Notes: a model not told the origin generated them from the letters alone. A DNA stretch of 64,000 nucleotides from a virus (IMGVR_UViG_3300036766_001106:1-64000); one strand, 5' to 3'; counted from the stretch's first letter, positions 1 to 6,884 are shown. A program made the numbers and translations.

Positions 1-887
1 CACCGCCTCCGCATCATAAAAATAATCATGGCCGCGCCAGAGGTTACGCCGCTTCCCGTCAATAATCACATAATCCGGCTTCGGCTTGGTGCGCTGGCCG
101 GGCTTTGTAGGGTGTGTCCAGAAAGTAATGTCCCCCGATTTCGTCAGCAGGAAAATATGCTCGTGCGCCGTGGTGGGCCGGTCGGTACAGGACTCCGGCA
201 TCGGATTGGGCTTGGCCCAGATGATGTCTGAACGCAGCCACCAGCCGTCCACCTGCAAGGCCAGGGCCACCCGCCAGGGCACCCCGCACAGGTCCTTGGG
301 CTTGAGGCCGGAACCATGAACTGTCGGGGGTAAAGACTTGTATCCATTAGCTCCCTCATAAGCTGGACGGTCATATCTCTCTGTTGCTTTTGCTCTTTGC
401 TTGCCCTCCCTGGCCCCATAATTGCCCCAGGAGCCAGCGTAACTATCCCCCAAATTCAGCCACAGCGTCCCGTCCTTCCTCAACACCCGCCGCACTTCCC
501 GAAATATCTGCACCGTATGGCAAACGTAGCACTGGCCGCACGGCTGCCCGGTGGCCCAACCCAGGCAATCCAAAGTCGGCTCCAGCCCGTAGCTTCCCCG
601 CCAGGCCCCGCAAAGGCGGCAGAATTGGCCGTTTATTGAGCCGCGGGCATCAGGACTCGTTTCTTTTCCCATCGCCAACCCGCGTTTATCCTTTTTGATC
701 TCATCCCCCCACTCATGCCTTGGACAATCCGTATCCGGGAGCACCCAAATCTGCGGCTCCAGGCCGTAATCTCTAAGTCCTCAAATCACCAGTACGGAGG
801 ACTCGTGCAAACCATCTGAATAGATTCATCAGGTAATTCCCGCAATTTCTCCAAGACATGGCCTTGCATTATCTTCATCCGTACCAT
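1..887 (-). pseudogene. Frameshifted site-specific DNA methyltransferase (N4/N6 type), 3' end outside window
   Basis: The minus strand encodes an amino-methyltransferase of the kind phages use to modify DNA bases. The start at 887 follows a strong AAGGAGG. The first 33 codons run to the catalytic motif TSPPYW, then meet a TGA at 786-788. The expected continuation GLRDYGLEP begins only after eight extra bases (781-788), in another frame. From there the frame is open to the window edge and shows two CxxC pairs, LRKDGTLWLNLGDSYAG, LKPKDLCGVPWRVALALQ and DIIWAKPNPMPES, all typical of the family. As written, the gene makes only a short peptide, unless a restart (for example GTG or ATG after 780) yields a product lacking the catalytic SPPY. 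A sequencing or assembly error is the alternative. The gene is the last one before the left edge, in the same direction as the small terminase. Confidence 0.8.
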
Positions 888-931
888 CTGGCATCACCTC
901 CTTTATGAATTCTCGTTTGATGTTCGCCTTG

Positions 932-1231
932 CTATGCTCCGGCAAACCCCATGCTTCTTTCATTCTTTGCCTTGTTTCTGCTGAACGTTTCCTCCTCAAG
1001 GGGCACTTCGCCCATCTTCCTGGTACCTTCTTTGAACTTTTTGTTCATAATGGCGCACCGGGTGGCAGATTCAGCGGCCGTCTGTAAAAAGAAGGCCAGC
1101 AGGTCCTCCACGTCGTTCATCCCGTCCCGGCTCAGGGTCTCGGAGAAAAAGCCTCCATCAAACAGACCATCCGCGAGCATCTTGGCCTGAGCTTGGTAGT
1201 GGGGTTCGATTTTCTTCTCTTCAGGCGGCAT
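932..1231 (-). CDS. Hypothetical phage protein (99 aa)
   Basis: I do not recognise this protein. It is 99 residues, charged, with no visible membrane segment or metal-binding motif, and a Lys/Glu-rich C-terminal half. It lies in the minus-strand run between the MazG-like gene and the methyltransferase. Its ATG shares one base with the stop of the upstream gene (TAATG), which suggests translational coupling and supports the start. The N-terminal part (PPEEKKIEPHYQAQAKMLADG) resembles small phage proteins that sit beside MazG-like genes, but no function can be assigned. Confidence 0.6.
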   Translation of the reverse strand: MPPEEKKIEPHYQAQAKMLADGLFDGGFFSETLSRDGMNDVEDLLAFFLQTAAESATRCAIMNKKFKEGTRKMGEVPLEEETFSRNKAKNERSMGFAGA

Positions 1232-1509
1232 TAATCAACCTCCTTAACCTTGAAACAGGCCAGGCCGAAAATGGCCAGGACCGCCAGGTCCTTGAGTTCT
1301 TGTTGAATTTGTTCGATAGCCGGGCTCCCTATTTTGTCGTGGCGCACCGCTTCCACGAGTTCGTGATATTCCTCGGTGATGGCGCCCAAGATTTCATGGG
1401 GGGAAGAGAAAGCTCCATCTCCCTTAACCATGATGACCTTTCTCATGTGTTCTTCCACGTCTGAGGCGGCCTCCCAAAGCAAGTCCGCAGAGACAGGTTT
1501 CCTTTTCAT
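1231..1509 (-). CDS. MazG-like nucleotide pyrophosphohydrolase-fold protein
   Basis: This 92-residue, helix-rich protein contains ITEEYHELVEAVRH near its middle. That is an ExxE-type segment like the metal-binding helix of MazG and other all-alpha NTP pyrophosphatases. A second acidic helix follows (IQQELKDLAVLAIFGLACF). Phage MazG-like proteins are thought to cleave NTPs or dNTPs or lower alarmone levels during infection. The ATG at 1509 is preferred over an upstream in-frame start, because the upstream part is a Gly/Pro-rich readthrough of the neighbouring gene and a GAGAGGG lies just before 1509. The start overlaps the stop of the gene before it (TAATG). The motif is short, so a general helical phage protein remains possible. 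Confidence 0.6.
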   Translation of the reverse strand: MKRKPVSADLLWEAASDVEEHMRKVIMVKGDGAFSSPHEILGAITEEYHELVEAVRHDKIGSPAIEQIQQELKDLAVLAIFGLACFKVKEVD

Positions 1510-1661
1510 TAACTTTCCCTCTCCGGCGGCGGTGCCCCCGGCCCCCGGGCCTCCCCCGTCTCCGGGTTCTCCCGCTCCAGGTGCATCGGGCACGTCTCCT
1601 GAATTCCTTCCTCTCCCAAAACGCACCCATCGTCTTCCCAAAAACAGCGACAGCCGGCCAT
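1509..1661 (-). CDS. Small Cys-rich protein (50 aa)
   Basis: A short minus-strand frame starts at ATG 1661 after a good GGAGGCGAG and ends in a TAATG overlap with the MazG-like gene. The product is 50 residues, with Cys at 4, 6, 13 and 24 and His at 27, which could hold one zinc ion. An acidic, Pro-rich tail follows. It is not recognised. The coupled start and strong ribosome binding site are the main evidence that it is translated. Confidence 0.55.
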   Translation of the reverse strand: MAGCRCFWEDDGCVLGEEGIQETCPMHLERENPETGEARGPGAPPPERES

Positions 1662-1978
1662 CTCGCCTCCTTTAAACCGGGGCCCAGGCGCCCGCCCAGG
1701 CCCCGTACATTCAAATCAACCCCTTGGCCAGGGTTCTTACCCATCCACGACACCGCACCCCACAAAGCGGTCGAGAAGTTTGGGGGTAGATAAAAAATCC
1801 TGGGAAGTGGAGAGTTGCGGCAGAGGCGCGTTAACCCGGATTCCTGTTTCGGGAAGATTAAGGCCATGGACGACCGAGTTCTTCCCCTGGTGCCGGGGCC
1901 GAAGCCCTCGGGGGTATCCTCCCACCACGAATCTCCTGGCGCTCTAACACGCCATAAATCCACCCTAAATCTTGGGGG
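1662..1978 (-). other. Stretch with no convincing gene
   Basis: About 300 bases between the small Cys-rich gene and the DUF5131-like gene hold no frame I trust. A 63-codon GTG-start frame (1928 to 1737, minus) has an AGGAG four bases ahead and includes LLDRFVGCGVVDG, which faintly resembles a methyltransferase motif I, but the rest has low-quality composition. The stretch may be a decayed gene. Confidence 0.4.
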
Positions 1979-2782
1979 TTAGCGGTGCTGCGTTAATCCC
2001 CCCGGCCACTCCTGGGTTTTCTCGGTCCAGTTCACATTGTCTTTGATGAACAAGGACACTCCGGCGGCCCTGGCTTGGTCTATGAGGCTCTGAATCCACT
2101 CAGGCTTCGGCTGGTGCTGTTTGGAGCCGGGGCCGGTCATGGCGCCGATGATGAGCCAGTTTATTCCGTCCCACTCCTCCATTCGGTCATCCCAACTTGT
2201 ATAAAGTTCAAGACCACCAGCCTGTAATAAATCCACCGGCCCTAACAACGGTTCCAGACTCACCCCCAGGACCGGGCCCTGGGCTTTCAAAAGCTCCGGG
2301 ATTCTCTCATCGGCGTCTTTCTGGCAGGTGATGGTGGTCAGGAGCCAGCAGTTCGAAGGCCAGGGGTTGAAGTCAGCGTAGCGGGCTGGATTCTTGGTGA
2401 GAAAAATATAAGTATGATGTGGAGCAACAAACCAGGCGGTGCCGATGACTTTAATAATCCAATCTTCCGGCACCCAATCCCCGAATAAATCCCCCATGGA
2501 GCCGACAAAGATTTTAGAGGGCTTTTTGACTTTGGCGGGTTGGACTAATCGGTCGAGCCAAAATTTAGGAATGAAAGGCTCTTCTAATTCCGGGCCATGA
2601 ATTTTGATCATTCCGTAATCCGCTATTATTTGGGGTTCTCGAAACCGTTTATTTATTTTGTGAGCATAGCAATACCAACACCGATTCGGCTTCTCCGCCG
2701 TGCCCCCCGCCCCCCAGCAGCCGGTGACGGGGTTCCAGGTGTAGTCGCACCAACCAATTCCTCCCGGTTTCTGTTTATTCAC
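1979..2782 (-). CDS. DUF5131 / phage Gp37-Gp68 family protein
   Basis: This 267-residue protein starts MNKQKPGGIGWCDYTWNP and carries Cys12, Cys22 and a CWYCYAHK motif (Cys35, Cys38). It continues with KIFVGSMGDLFG, FLTKNPARY and LGVSLEPLLGPVDL. These features define the phage Gp37/Gp68 family (DUF5131), which looks distantly like radical-SAM or iron-sulfur enzymes. The CxxC cluster suggests metal or cluster binding. The true reaction is not established, although roles in nucleic-acid or nucleotide modification have been suggested. The length is normal for the family and all Cys residues are present. It sits in the operon that begins with the small terminase, and ordinary spacing separates it from its neighbours. 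Confidence 0.85.
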   Translation of the reverse strand: MNKQKPGGIGWCDYTWNPVTGCWGAGGTAEKPNRCWYCYAHKINKRFREPQIIADYGMIKIHGPELEEPFIPKFWLDRLVQPAKVKKPSKIFVGSMGDLFGDWVPEDWIIKVIGTAWFVAPHHTYIFLTKNPARYADFNPWPSNCWLLTTITCQKDADERIPELLKAQGPVLGVSLEPLLGPVDLLQAGGLELYTSWDDRMEEWDGINWLIIGAMTGPGSKQHQPKPEWIQSLIDQARAAGVSLFIKDNVNWTEKTQEWPGGLTQHR

Positions 2783-2797
2783 TGAGATACCCCCATT

Positions 2798-3016
2798 TCA
2801 TTCCAAGGGCCGCACGGCGAATTCATAGACTTCATAGACCAATTTCTTCCCGATCTCCTGGAGCCGGTGAACCGCTTGCTCCTCCTGGTCAGGCAGATCG
2901 AAGCCTCGGTAATTAAGAAGTTCCAACCGATTTTGGGGATGCTCGCCTGGCCAGCTCGTTTCTATTTGGTCCAAAATAAGCGCCAAAATCAGAAGGGCTT
3001 CATCCCGATACAACAT
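2798..3016 (-). CDS. Hypothetical phage protein (72 aa)
   Basis: An acidic helical protein, MLYRDEALLILALILDQ at its N-terminus, with no recognised motif. The start at 3016 is chosen because AAAGGAGG lies ten bases upstream, while an in-frame ATG seven codons earlier has no ribosome binding site. It ends 16 bases before the DUF5131-like gene, so the two are probably co-transcribed. A candidate promoter lies immediately upstream. Confidence 0.6.
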   Translation of the reverse strand: MLYRDEALLILALILDQIETSWPGEHPQNRLELLNYRGFDLPDQEEQAVHRLQEIGKKLVYEVYEFAVRPLE

Positions 3017-3038
3017 GATTGATTCCTCCTTTGCCAAA

Positions 3039-3067
3039 CCCTACCACCCCGACCTTACCCCTGTCAA
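3039..3067 (-). promoter_or_regulatory. Candidate sigma70-like promoter
   Basis: A minus-strand TTGACA (3067-3062) is followed after 17-18 bases by GTAGGG or TAGGGT, just ahead of the AAAGGAGG and start at 3016. The -35 is perfect and the -10 is weak. Confidence 0.35.
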
Positions 3068-3179
3068 GTTAAAATGACAAGATGGCAAACATTTGAAAAA
3101 TAAAAATTGTCCAGACTGATCGTATTGAGTAAGGGGGGGTACCCGTCCGTCTCCGGGTTCCCCCCTTGGACCGGGAAGA

Positions 3180-3208
3180 GGGGGAGAGGGGGACAGGGGG
3201 ACAGGGGG
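3180..3208 (+). repeat. Four-run G-tract, G-quadruplex candidate
   Basis: Four runs of five G (3180-3184, 3188-3192, 3196-3200, 3204-3208) are separated by three-base loops AGA, ACA and ACA. They lie in a G-rich, apparently non-coding stretch (3041-3421) between the small terminase stop and the next gene. The geometry fits an intramolecular G-quadruplex on the plus strand. Because the genes here are transcribed from the minus strand, the RNA would be C-rich and the effect, if any, would be on DNA. Confidence 0.55.
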
Positions 3209-3361
3209 AGGTGGCGGGCCAGGACCGAAGGGCGCCGCCCAAAGCTGGAGGCTGGGGCTGTGGCACTGGGCTGTGGGTGAGGACGCTGCGCTCCCGGGCC
3301 CCAGGCAAGGGGTAGGCAAGGGCAGGGCAGGGGCCAGAGCGGGGGCAAGGCAAGGGCTTTA

Positions 3362-3387
3362 GTGCCGATAATCATAGTTATCGGCAC
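3362..3387. repeat. Perfect 10-bp inverted repeat
   Basis: GTGCCGATAA and TTATCGGCAC flank a six-base TCATAG loop, 34 bases beyond the small terminase stop. No U-tract follows on either strand. The element is more likely a protein-binding site or RNA-processing hairpin than an intrinsic terminator. Confidence 0.6.
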
Positions 3388-3421
3388 ATATCTCTATCAG
3401 CTATCTCACTAATATCCTTGG

Positions 3422-4096
3422 CTATTTAATCATTCTGACCTTGGGACCAGGGGCCGGTAGGGCTTTGGGGGCCTGGTGGGGGCCAACCTGGCCGGCTGGG
3501 GTGGGCTTGACCAGCTTCCCGTCGGGTGTCCTGATGACGATCTGAATCCCCTGCGCTAAGTCAATGCTTTCCTTGGTCATTTCGAGTATCTTGGCGGCTA
3601 ACTCAGCGCCTCGGGCCTGGATGGTGGGCGAGGGATTCTCCATTAATTTCTTGATCTTGAGGATGACCTGGACCTCCCCGAGGCCGCAAGACCGCATCAA
3701 CTTTTTGAGGTCTCCCGCCTGCTCAACGTGCTTCCAGAGTATCCGGTTAGCCAGATATTCCATCTTCCATCGAGGCATATCCTCGTAACCGGCTTGAATC
3801 ATTCCTTTTTCAAGAGCAACCCCACCTTGCAGGTAAATTCTCAAGAAACTTAGCTCTCTATCGGTGAAATCAGCTTTTAAATCTACTCTATGGCTATTCG
3901 TAATAATTTCAGGGACTAAAGCACCTGGCAGACCAGCCGGTGGCTCTTGCTGGGTGGGTTTGGTGGATGTGGTGGGTTTGATAGGCGGGGCCGTGGAATG
4001 GCAGTTAGGACAAGGCGGCGGGTACTTCAGGCGTGAATTGTAACCGGGTCTTGGGATGAGACAGAGAGGGCAGACTCTTGGTTTGGTTTTAGACAT
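3422..4096 (-). CDS. Putative terminase small subunit with N-terminal zinc ribbon
   Basis: The 224-residue product opens with a CPLC...CPNC zinc ribbon (about residues 9-33) and a Pro/Thr-rich linker. A helical domain follows: FTDRELSFLRIYLQGG, IQAGYEDMPR and RGAELAAKILEMTKESID. The pattern of a TPKQ-like helix, AGY and a late AAKIL helix matches small terminases, which recognise phage DNA and load the packaging motor. The start at 4096 follows GAGAGG, while an upstream in-frame ATG lacks support. The gene leads a minus-strand run toward the left window edge. The large subunit is not in the window and would be expected just beyond it or across the circle. A generic DNA-binding protein is the alternative. 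Confidence 0.6.
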   Translation of the reverse strand: MSKTKPRVCPLCLIPRPGYNSRLKYPPPCPNCHSTAPPIKPTTSTKPTQQEPPAGLPGALVPEIITNSHRVDLKADFTDRELSFLRIYLQGGVALEKGMIQAGYEDMPRWKMEYLANRILWKHVEQAGDLKKLMRSCGLGEVQVILKIKKLMENPSPTIQARGAELAAKILEMTKESIDLAQGIQIVIRTPDGKLVKPTPAGQVGPHQAPKALPAPGPKVRMIK

Positions 4097-4292
4097 GGTT
4101 TTACCTCTCTGAAAAGGGGTATCTCCAAAAAACACTTATATATCAGATATATATATATTTAAAAGCTTCACATGGCTAGATAGATATATAGATATACGAT
4201 TATTATGGTCCGGGAATCTCTTTTATAATCATCAGATTAGAGGGGGAGAAAGTCAAGGGGAAAAATAATTATGCCAGATATGAAAAAAAGAC

Positions 4293-4321
4293 TTGACATT
4301 ATGGCAACCACGATATACCTT
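4293..4321 (+). promoter_or_regulatory. Candidate promoter of the left plus-strand operon
   Basis: TTGACA (4293-4298), a 17-base spacer and TACCTT (4316-4321) lie in an AT-rich divergent region (4097-4400) between the small terminase and the first plus-strand gene. The 15-base context CTTGACATNATGGCA recurs at 13302. The same -10 and spacing occur ahead of the Cro-like gene. The minus side of this region is rich in TA steps (4136-4200) and probably holds the terminase promoter, but no clear -35/-10 pair could be fixed. Confidence 0.45.
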
Positions 4322-4328
4322 GGTATTA

Positions 4329-4375
4329 ACGGTTGAGGCCGTCGGCGGCGAGGGAAGAAGGAAGGCATTAACGGC
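4329..4375 (+). repeat. 47-bp direct repeat, copy 1 (leader element)
   Basis: An exact 47-base copy of 4882-4928. It begins ACGGTTGAGGCCGTCGGC and ends GGCATTAACGGC, and it lies just upstream of the ribosome binding site of the gene at 4401. The internal GCCGTCGGCGGC could form a small hairpin. Both copies are placed in the 5' leader of a gene. Confidence 0.85.
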
Positions 4376-4400
4376 AGGATAGAACAGGAGGATGGATGAC

Positions 4401-4643
4401 ATGAGAATCAGGAAAGGGACCACCAGGTACGACTATAAGCGCCAAGCGTGGGTAAAGGACGGCTGGTATGTGCGCTGCGGTCACCCGGAAACTATGAAGT
4501 GCATTTGCTACGGTCGCCTGCATGAAGGAGAGTTGGCGCCTTACCCGTCCTCGCATATCGTTCTGTGGGACGAGGCAGAGGATCGCCGCAAGGCGAGGCG
4601 GATAAAAGAGGTTATCGAACTATCCGACTGGAGGAAATCATGA
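4401..4643 (+). CDS. Hypothetical protein (80 aa)
   Basis: First gene of the left plus-strand operon. It is basic, with Cys and His spread through RCGHPETMKCICYGRLHEGE, which might bind a metal, and it is not otherwise recognised. An AGGAGG sits directly on the ATG at 4392, so the in-frame ATG at 4401, nine bases past it, is the better start. Its TGA overlaps the next ATG (ATGA). It carries one copy of the duplicated leader element upstream. Confidence 0.6.
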   Translation: MRIRKGTTRYDYKRQAWVKDGWYVRCGHPETMKCICYGRLHEGELAPYPSSHIVLWDEAEDRRKARRIKEVIELSDWRKS

Positions 4644-4813
4644 AAAAAGACGGCAAGGTTATCGTGCGATGTGGCAAGCATCGGATTATCGTGGCTGGTG
4701 ACGCTATGGGGGGCCGTGAGCTTTTTTTGCAGGTTAAAGCAGTTGACGGTGCGCTCCTGCTGAGTCAAGCAGAAGTTATACGGCTTATCAAGGCTTTATT
4801 GAACTTCCTTTAA
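4640..4813 (+). CDS. Hypothetical protein (57 aa)
   Basis: A short protein, MKKDGKVIVRCGKHRIIV at its start, with a predicted beta-rich N-terminal half and a helical C-terminus. It is not recognised. GGAGG precedes the ATG, which overlaps the previous stop (ATGA), so translation is probably coupled. It is followed by about 130 bases that hold the second leader repeat. Confidence 0.55.
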   Translation: MKKDGKVIVRCGKHRIIVAGDAMGGRELFLQVKAVDGALLLSQAEVIRLIKALLNFL

Positions 4814-4881
4814 GATAGGCGAGATATGAAAACCATTTGGCAATCTGGCATGGAAGGTTTTCCGCTGGTTTCTCTGGCGGG

Positions 4882-4928
4882 ACGGTTGAGGCCGTCGGCG
4901 GCGAGGGAAGAAGGAAGGCATTAACGGC
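4882..4928 (+). repeat. 47-bp direct repeat, copy 2 (leader element)
   Basis: Identical over 47 bases to 4329-4375. It lies 17 bases upstream of the start at 4946, again in a gene leader. Complete identity in non-coding DNA suggests a recent duplication or a selected regulatory sequence. Confidence 0.85.
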
Positions 4929-4945
4929 GATAAACGGAGGGCAAC

Positions 4946-5380
4946 ATGAGCGAAGGACTGACTAAAGGGCAAGTGAAGAATTATCTGGAAGGGCCAGGAA
5001 ATTGTCCTCGGTGCGGGTCTGATAGAACCGCGGCCTTGAGCGATGATTCCCGTGATGAGTTTACCGACAACGGCGGCGAAATCCAACGGGAGCTTGTCTG
5101 CGCCGAATGTAAGAAAATGTGGCGGGAGTATTTCAAACTCCACGACCTTGAGGCGCTGGACGAAGATGGGTGCGCCATTCCCAACGAGGAGGACAAGACC
5201 CATACCCAAGAAGCCTTTGACATGGGCAGGGTGGCGTTCCAGCGGGGAGTGCCATGTGTCCCTGCCCTTGATGGCGACTACCTAAAACACCTATTCCCGA
5301 CCCTTGGTGAGAACGTGGAAGCCACGAAGGCATGGATTATGGGTTGGACGACTGAAAAACTGAAGGAGCCGACGACATGA
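4946..5380 (+). CDS. Zinc-ribbon protein (144 aa), unknown role
   Basis: It has an N-terminal zinc ribbon, CPRCGSD (about residues 20-26) and CAECKKMW (about 52-59), of the kind seen in small nucleic-acid-binding proteins. The C-terminal half resembles an ordinary helical domain (EAFDMGRVAFQRGVPCVPAL, KAWIMGWTTEKL), and phage proteins ending in an AWIMGW-like helix are common but uncharacterised. The start follows CGGAGGGCAAC. The gene is preceded by the second copy of the leader repeat. No more precise function can be given. Confidence 0.7.
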   Translation: MSEGLTKGQVKNYLEGPGNCPRCGSDRTAALSDDSRDEFTDNGGEIQRELVCAECKKMWREYFKLHDLEALDEDGCAIPNEEDKTHTQEAFDMGRVAFQRGVPCVPALDGDYLKHLFPTLGENVEATKAWIMGWTTEKLKEPTT

Positions 5381-5473
5381 ACGACGACCCGCCTGGTCTA
5401 TCAGGCGGTGCAGCCGGAGCAACTGGACACCCTGCGGACCTTTGCCCGGCAATTTAAGCCGAGCATCCGCTAA
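5377..5473 (+). pseudogene. Possible frameshifted mini-gene (about 30 codons)
   Basis: An ATG at 5377 overlaps the previous stop (ATGA) but opens only a Gly/Ala-rich 26-codon frame. A different frame over the same bases reads RLVYQAVQPEQLDTLRTFAR and ends at 5473, which looks like a real peptide but has no start. Removing one base near 5385 would join the ATG to that frame. It may be a broken small gene or a sequencing error. Confidence 0.35.
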
Positions 5474-5520
5474 CCCATGACCGGGGCGGGGGCAACCTCG
5501 CCCCACCAGGAGAAGGTAAG

Positions 5521-5910
5521 ATGGTTTACGACCCATTCAAATCTCAATATGAGGCCGACCCGGAAGAACTTCAAAGGCGGGAGGCGGAGCACGAGGAAGC
5601 CGAAGCCCAGGAAGATGAGGACCAGGACTATGAACCTAAACTACCGTGGGAAATCCTGGAATTCGTTACAGACCCTCAACACATACTTATCGGCAAAGAT
5701 GGTTATGTAATTTGCCGCATACCGAAAACCCTTGACCCTAATGCCGAAGCCAACGCCCGATTCATTGTGCGGGCCTGCAACTCCCATGAGAAACTGCTGG
5801 CGGCCCTGGAAGCGGTTTATGCTTGGCAGCATGATGACAAGGAGGGCGATGAGGACGCGGTTTTAGACCAAGTTGCCGCAGCCATCGCCAAGGCTAGGGG
5901 CACGGTATGA
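5521..5910 (+). CDS. Phage protein of the NARFIVRACNSHEKLLAALE type (129 aa)
   Basis: The C-terminal half has the widely seen phage pattern NARFIVRACNSHEKLLAALE, followed by an acidic helix. Proteins with this signature occur in many phages, without a known function. The N-terminal third is strongly acidic and low in complexity (EEAEAQEDEDQDYEPK). The start follows AGGAGAAGGTAAG. A G/C-rich hairpin (GGGGCG at 5483, CGCCCC at 5499) sits just before the ribosome binding site and might modulate it. The stop overlaps the next start (ATGA). Confidence 0.7.
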   Translation: MVYDPFKSQYEADPEELQRREAEHEEAEAQEDEDQDYEPKLPWEILEFVTDPQHILIGKDGYVICRIPKTLDPNAEANARFIVRACNSHEKLLAALEAVYAWQHDDKEGDEDAVLDQVAAAIAKARGTV

Positions 5911-5975
5911 AACTCTTTTGGGCGGCGATAATCTGGGTAATCATTCTGGCCTTGGCGATCCTGGGCCGGGGATAA
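5907..5975 (+). CDS. Tiny single-span membrane peptide (22 aa)
   Basis: MKLFWAAIIWVIILALAILG followed by Arg-Gly and a stop. Almost the whole peptide is one hydrophobic helix, so it would lie in the inner membrane. The ATG overlaps the upstream stop (ATGA), so it is probably translated by coupling. Its size makes a chance frame possible, but a similar 38-aa membrane peptide follows in the same arrangement at 6307. Confidence 0.45.
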   Translation: MKLFWAAIIWVIILALAILGRG

Positions 5976-5986
5976 GGGAGGGAGTC

Positions 5987-6310
5987 ATGGCAGCGAGAGA
6001 GGCTACCCTGACCAACCTGGACAGGGCGGAGTATGGGGTAATGACCGTGGACCTGGACCTGCTGGACCAGCAGATCGCTTGGCTGGCTGGTTTGCCGGTC
6101 TGCGGTGAACGTGAGGGGATTTTAAACCTGTTGGGCGGGATCATGGACCTGACCGACCCGCCGGACGAAGAGGACACCGACCAATGTACGGGCTGTGGTG
6201 AAACTTTCCCGCGGGAAAACTTGACCCGCTCCCCTGCCCCTGACCCCAAAGGTTATGGAGACGGCCTATCTGATGAGCTTTTCTGCGCCGATTGTAGGGG
6301 AGACCGATGA
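5987..6310 (+). CDS. Small zinc-finger-like protein (107 aa)
   Basis: The N-terminal half is helical (LTNLDRAEYGVMTVDLDLLDQ), and the C-terminal half carries CTGCGETF and CADC, a four-Cys zinc site. The start at 5987 follows GGGAGGGAGTC. A longer upstream frame reads through the previous genes and lacks a ribosome binding site. The stop overlaps the next ATG. Many such early phage proteins bind nucleic acid or host proteins, but the role here is unknown. Confidence 0.65.
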   Translation: MAAREATLTNLDRAEYGVMTVDLDLLDQQIAWLAGLPVCGEREGILNLLGGIMDLTDPPDEEDTDQCTGCGETFPRENLTRSPAPDPKGYGDGLSDELFCADCRGDR

Positions 6311-6423
6311 TCTACCGTATTTTCACCAACATCTATTTCATCCTGGCCGGGGCCGTGATTCTGGCGGCCCTGGCCGTCTGGTTTGCTCCGACCGGAGGGG
6401 CGGACTTGCGGAGGTGGATATGA
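6307..6423 (+). CDS. Small membrane protein (38 aa)
   Basis: MIYRIFTNIYFILAGAVILA continues into AALAVWFAP, one clear transmembrane helix with a short charged tail. The gene is coupled at both ends: its ATG lies in the previous stop and its stop lies over the next ATG (ATGA). It is not recognised. Confidence 0.5.
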   Translation: MIYRIFTNIYFILAGAVILAALAVWFAPTGGADLRRWI

Positions 6424-6665
6424 AAGAAGGACTGGAAATCCCATACTTAATCTGTCTCGCCTGCGGTGCGATTGGATCAACTCCTTTCGACGAGGGCGAC
6501 AAATGCGCCTGCGGGGGCAAGTTTGCCCTGGCCACCCAGGAATATCAGGAACTCAAGAAAGCCCATAAGGAGCTACTGGACCGGGCCCATGTTTACGGAA
6601 TTTGGGGGCCCTGGTCGGAGGGCTGGGAAGGTTCTTACGACCAAAAGCATTGGGGGGAAGAATGA
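6420..6665 (+). CDS. Zinc-ribbon protein (81 aa)
   Basis: CLACGAIG and CACGGKF make a four-Cys ribbon near the N-terminus, followed by a helix (EYQELKKAHKELLDRAH) and a Trp-rich end. The start lies in an ATGA overlap and follows GGAGGTGGAT. It is not recognised beyond the metal site. The 3' end carries the GCATTGG...GGGAAGAATG sequence that also precedes the gene at 6885. Confidence 0.65.
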   Translation: MKEGLEIPYLICLACGAIGSTPFDEGDKCACGGKFALATQEYQELKKAHKELLDRAHVYGIWGPWSEGWEGSYDQKHWGEE

Positions 6666-6856
6666 AAACATCTACATACCAGGCACTCCGGGCCATAGAC
6701 AAGGCGCGTTCATATATTCGGCAAGCGTGTCAATATTTGGAGGACGACAACTGGGTTGCAGAAGCGGCTTTGATGTTCATTTGCCATGAAAACCTTCTTC
6801 AGCTAACCAATTTTATCGAAAGCGAGAAAACCGATGACCAGACGCAAAATCCCTGA
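6662..6856 (+). CDS. Hypothetical protein (64 aa), first of two edge-matched cassettes
   Basis: A helical 64-residue protein (KTSTYQALRAIDKARSYIRQ) ending in DDQTQNP. The start overlaps the previous stop. The sequence around its ribosome binding site (6647-6668) and its last codons (6832-6857) are repeated at the edges of the next gene, while the middle differs. The C-terminal heptapeptide is encoded by bases that are a relic of the integrase start. Confidence 0.6.
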   Translation: MKTSTYQALRAIDKARSYIRQACQYLEDDNWVAEAALMFICHENLLQLTNFIESEKTDDQTQNP

Positions 6857-6857
6857 C
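6832..6857 (+). repeat. 26-bp direct repeat, copy 1 (relic of recombinase start)
   Basis: Identical to 7064-7089. In another frame it reads MTRRKIPD, the first residues of the recombinase at 7066. Past the repeat, similarity resumes after a seven-base gap (TGGCGGGGG at 6858 and at 7097). Confidence 0.85.
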
Positions 6858-6884
6858 TGGCGGGGGGCAGCATTGGAGGGAAGA

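Noticed and set aside
1737-1928. 63-codon frame with LLDRFVGCGVVDG
   Set aside because: The faint methyltransferase-like motif stands alone, the rest does not look like protein and the ribosome binding site spacing is short.
5477-5710. 77-codon plus-strand frame
   Set aside because: It lies over the better supported gene at 5521 in another frame and has basic low-complexity composition.
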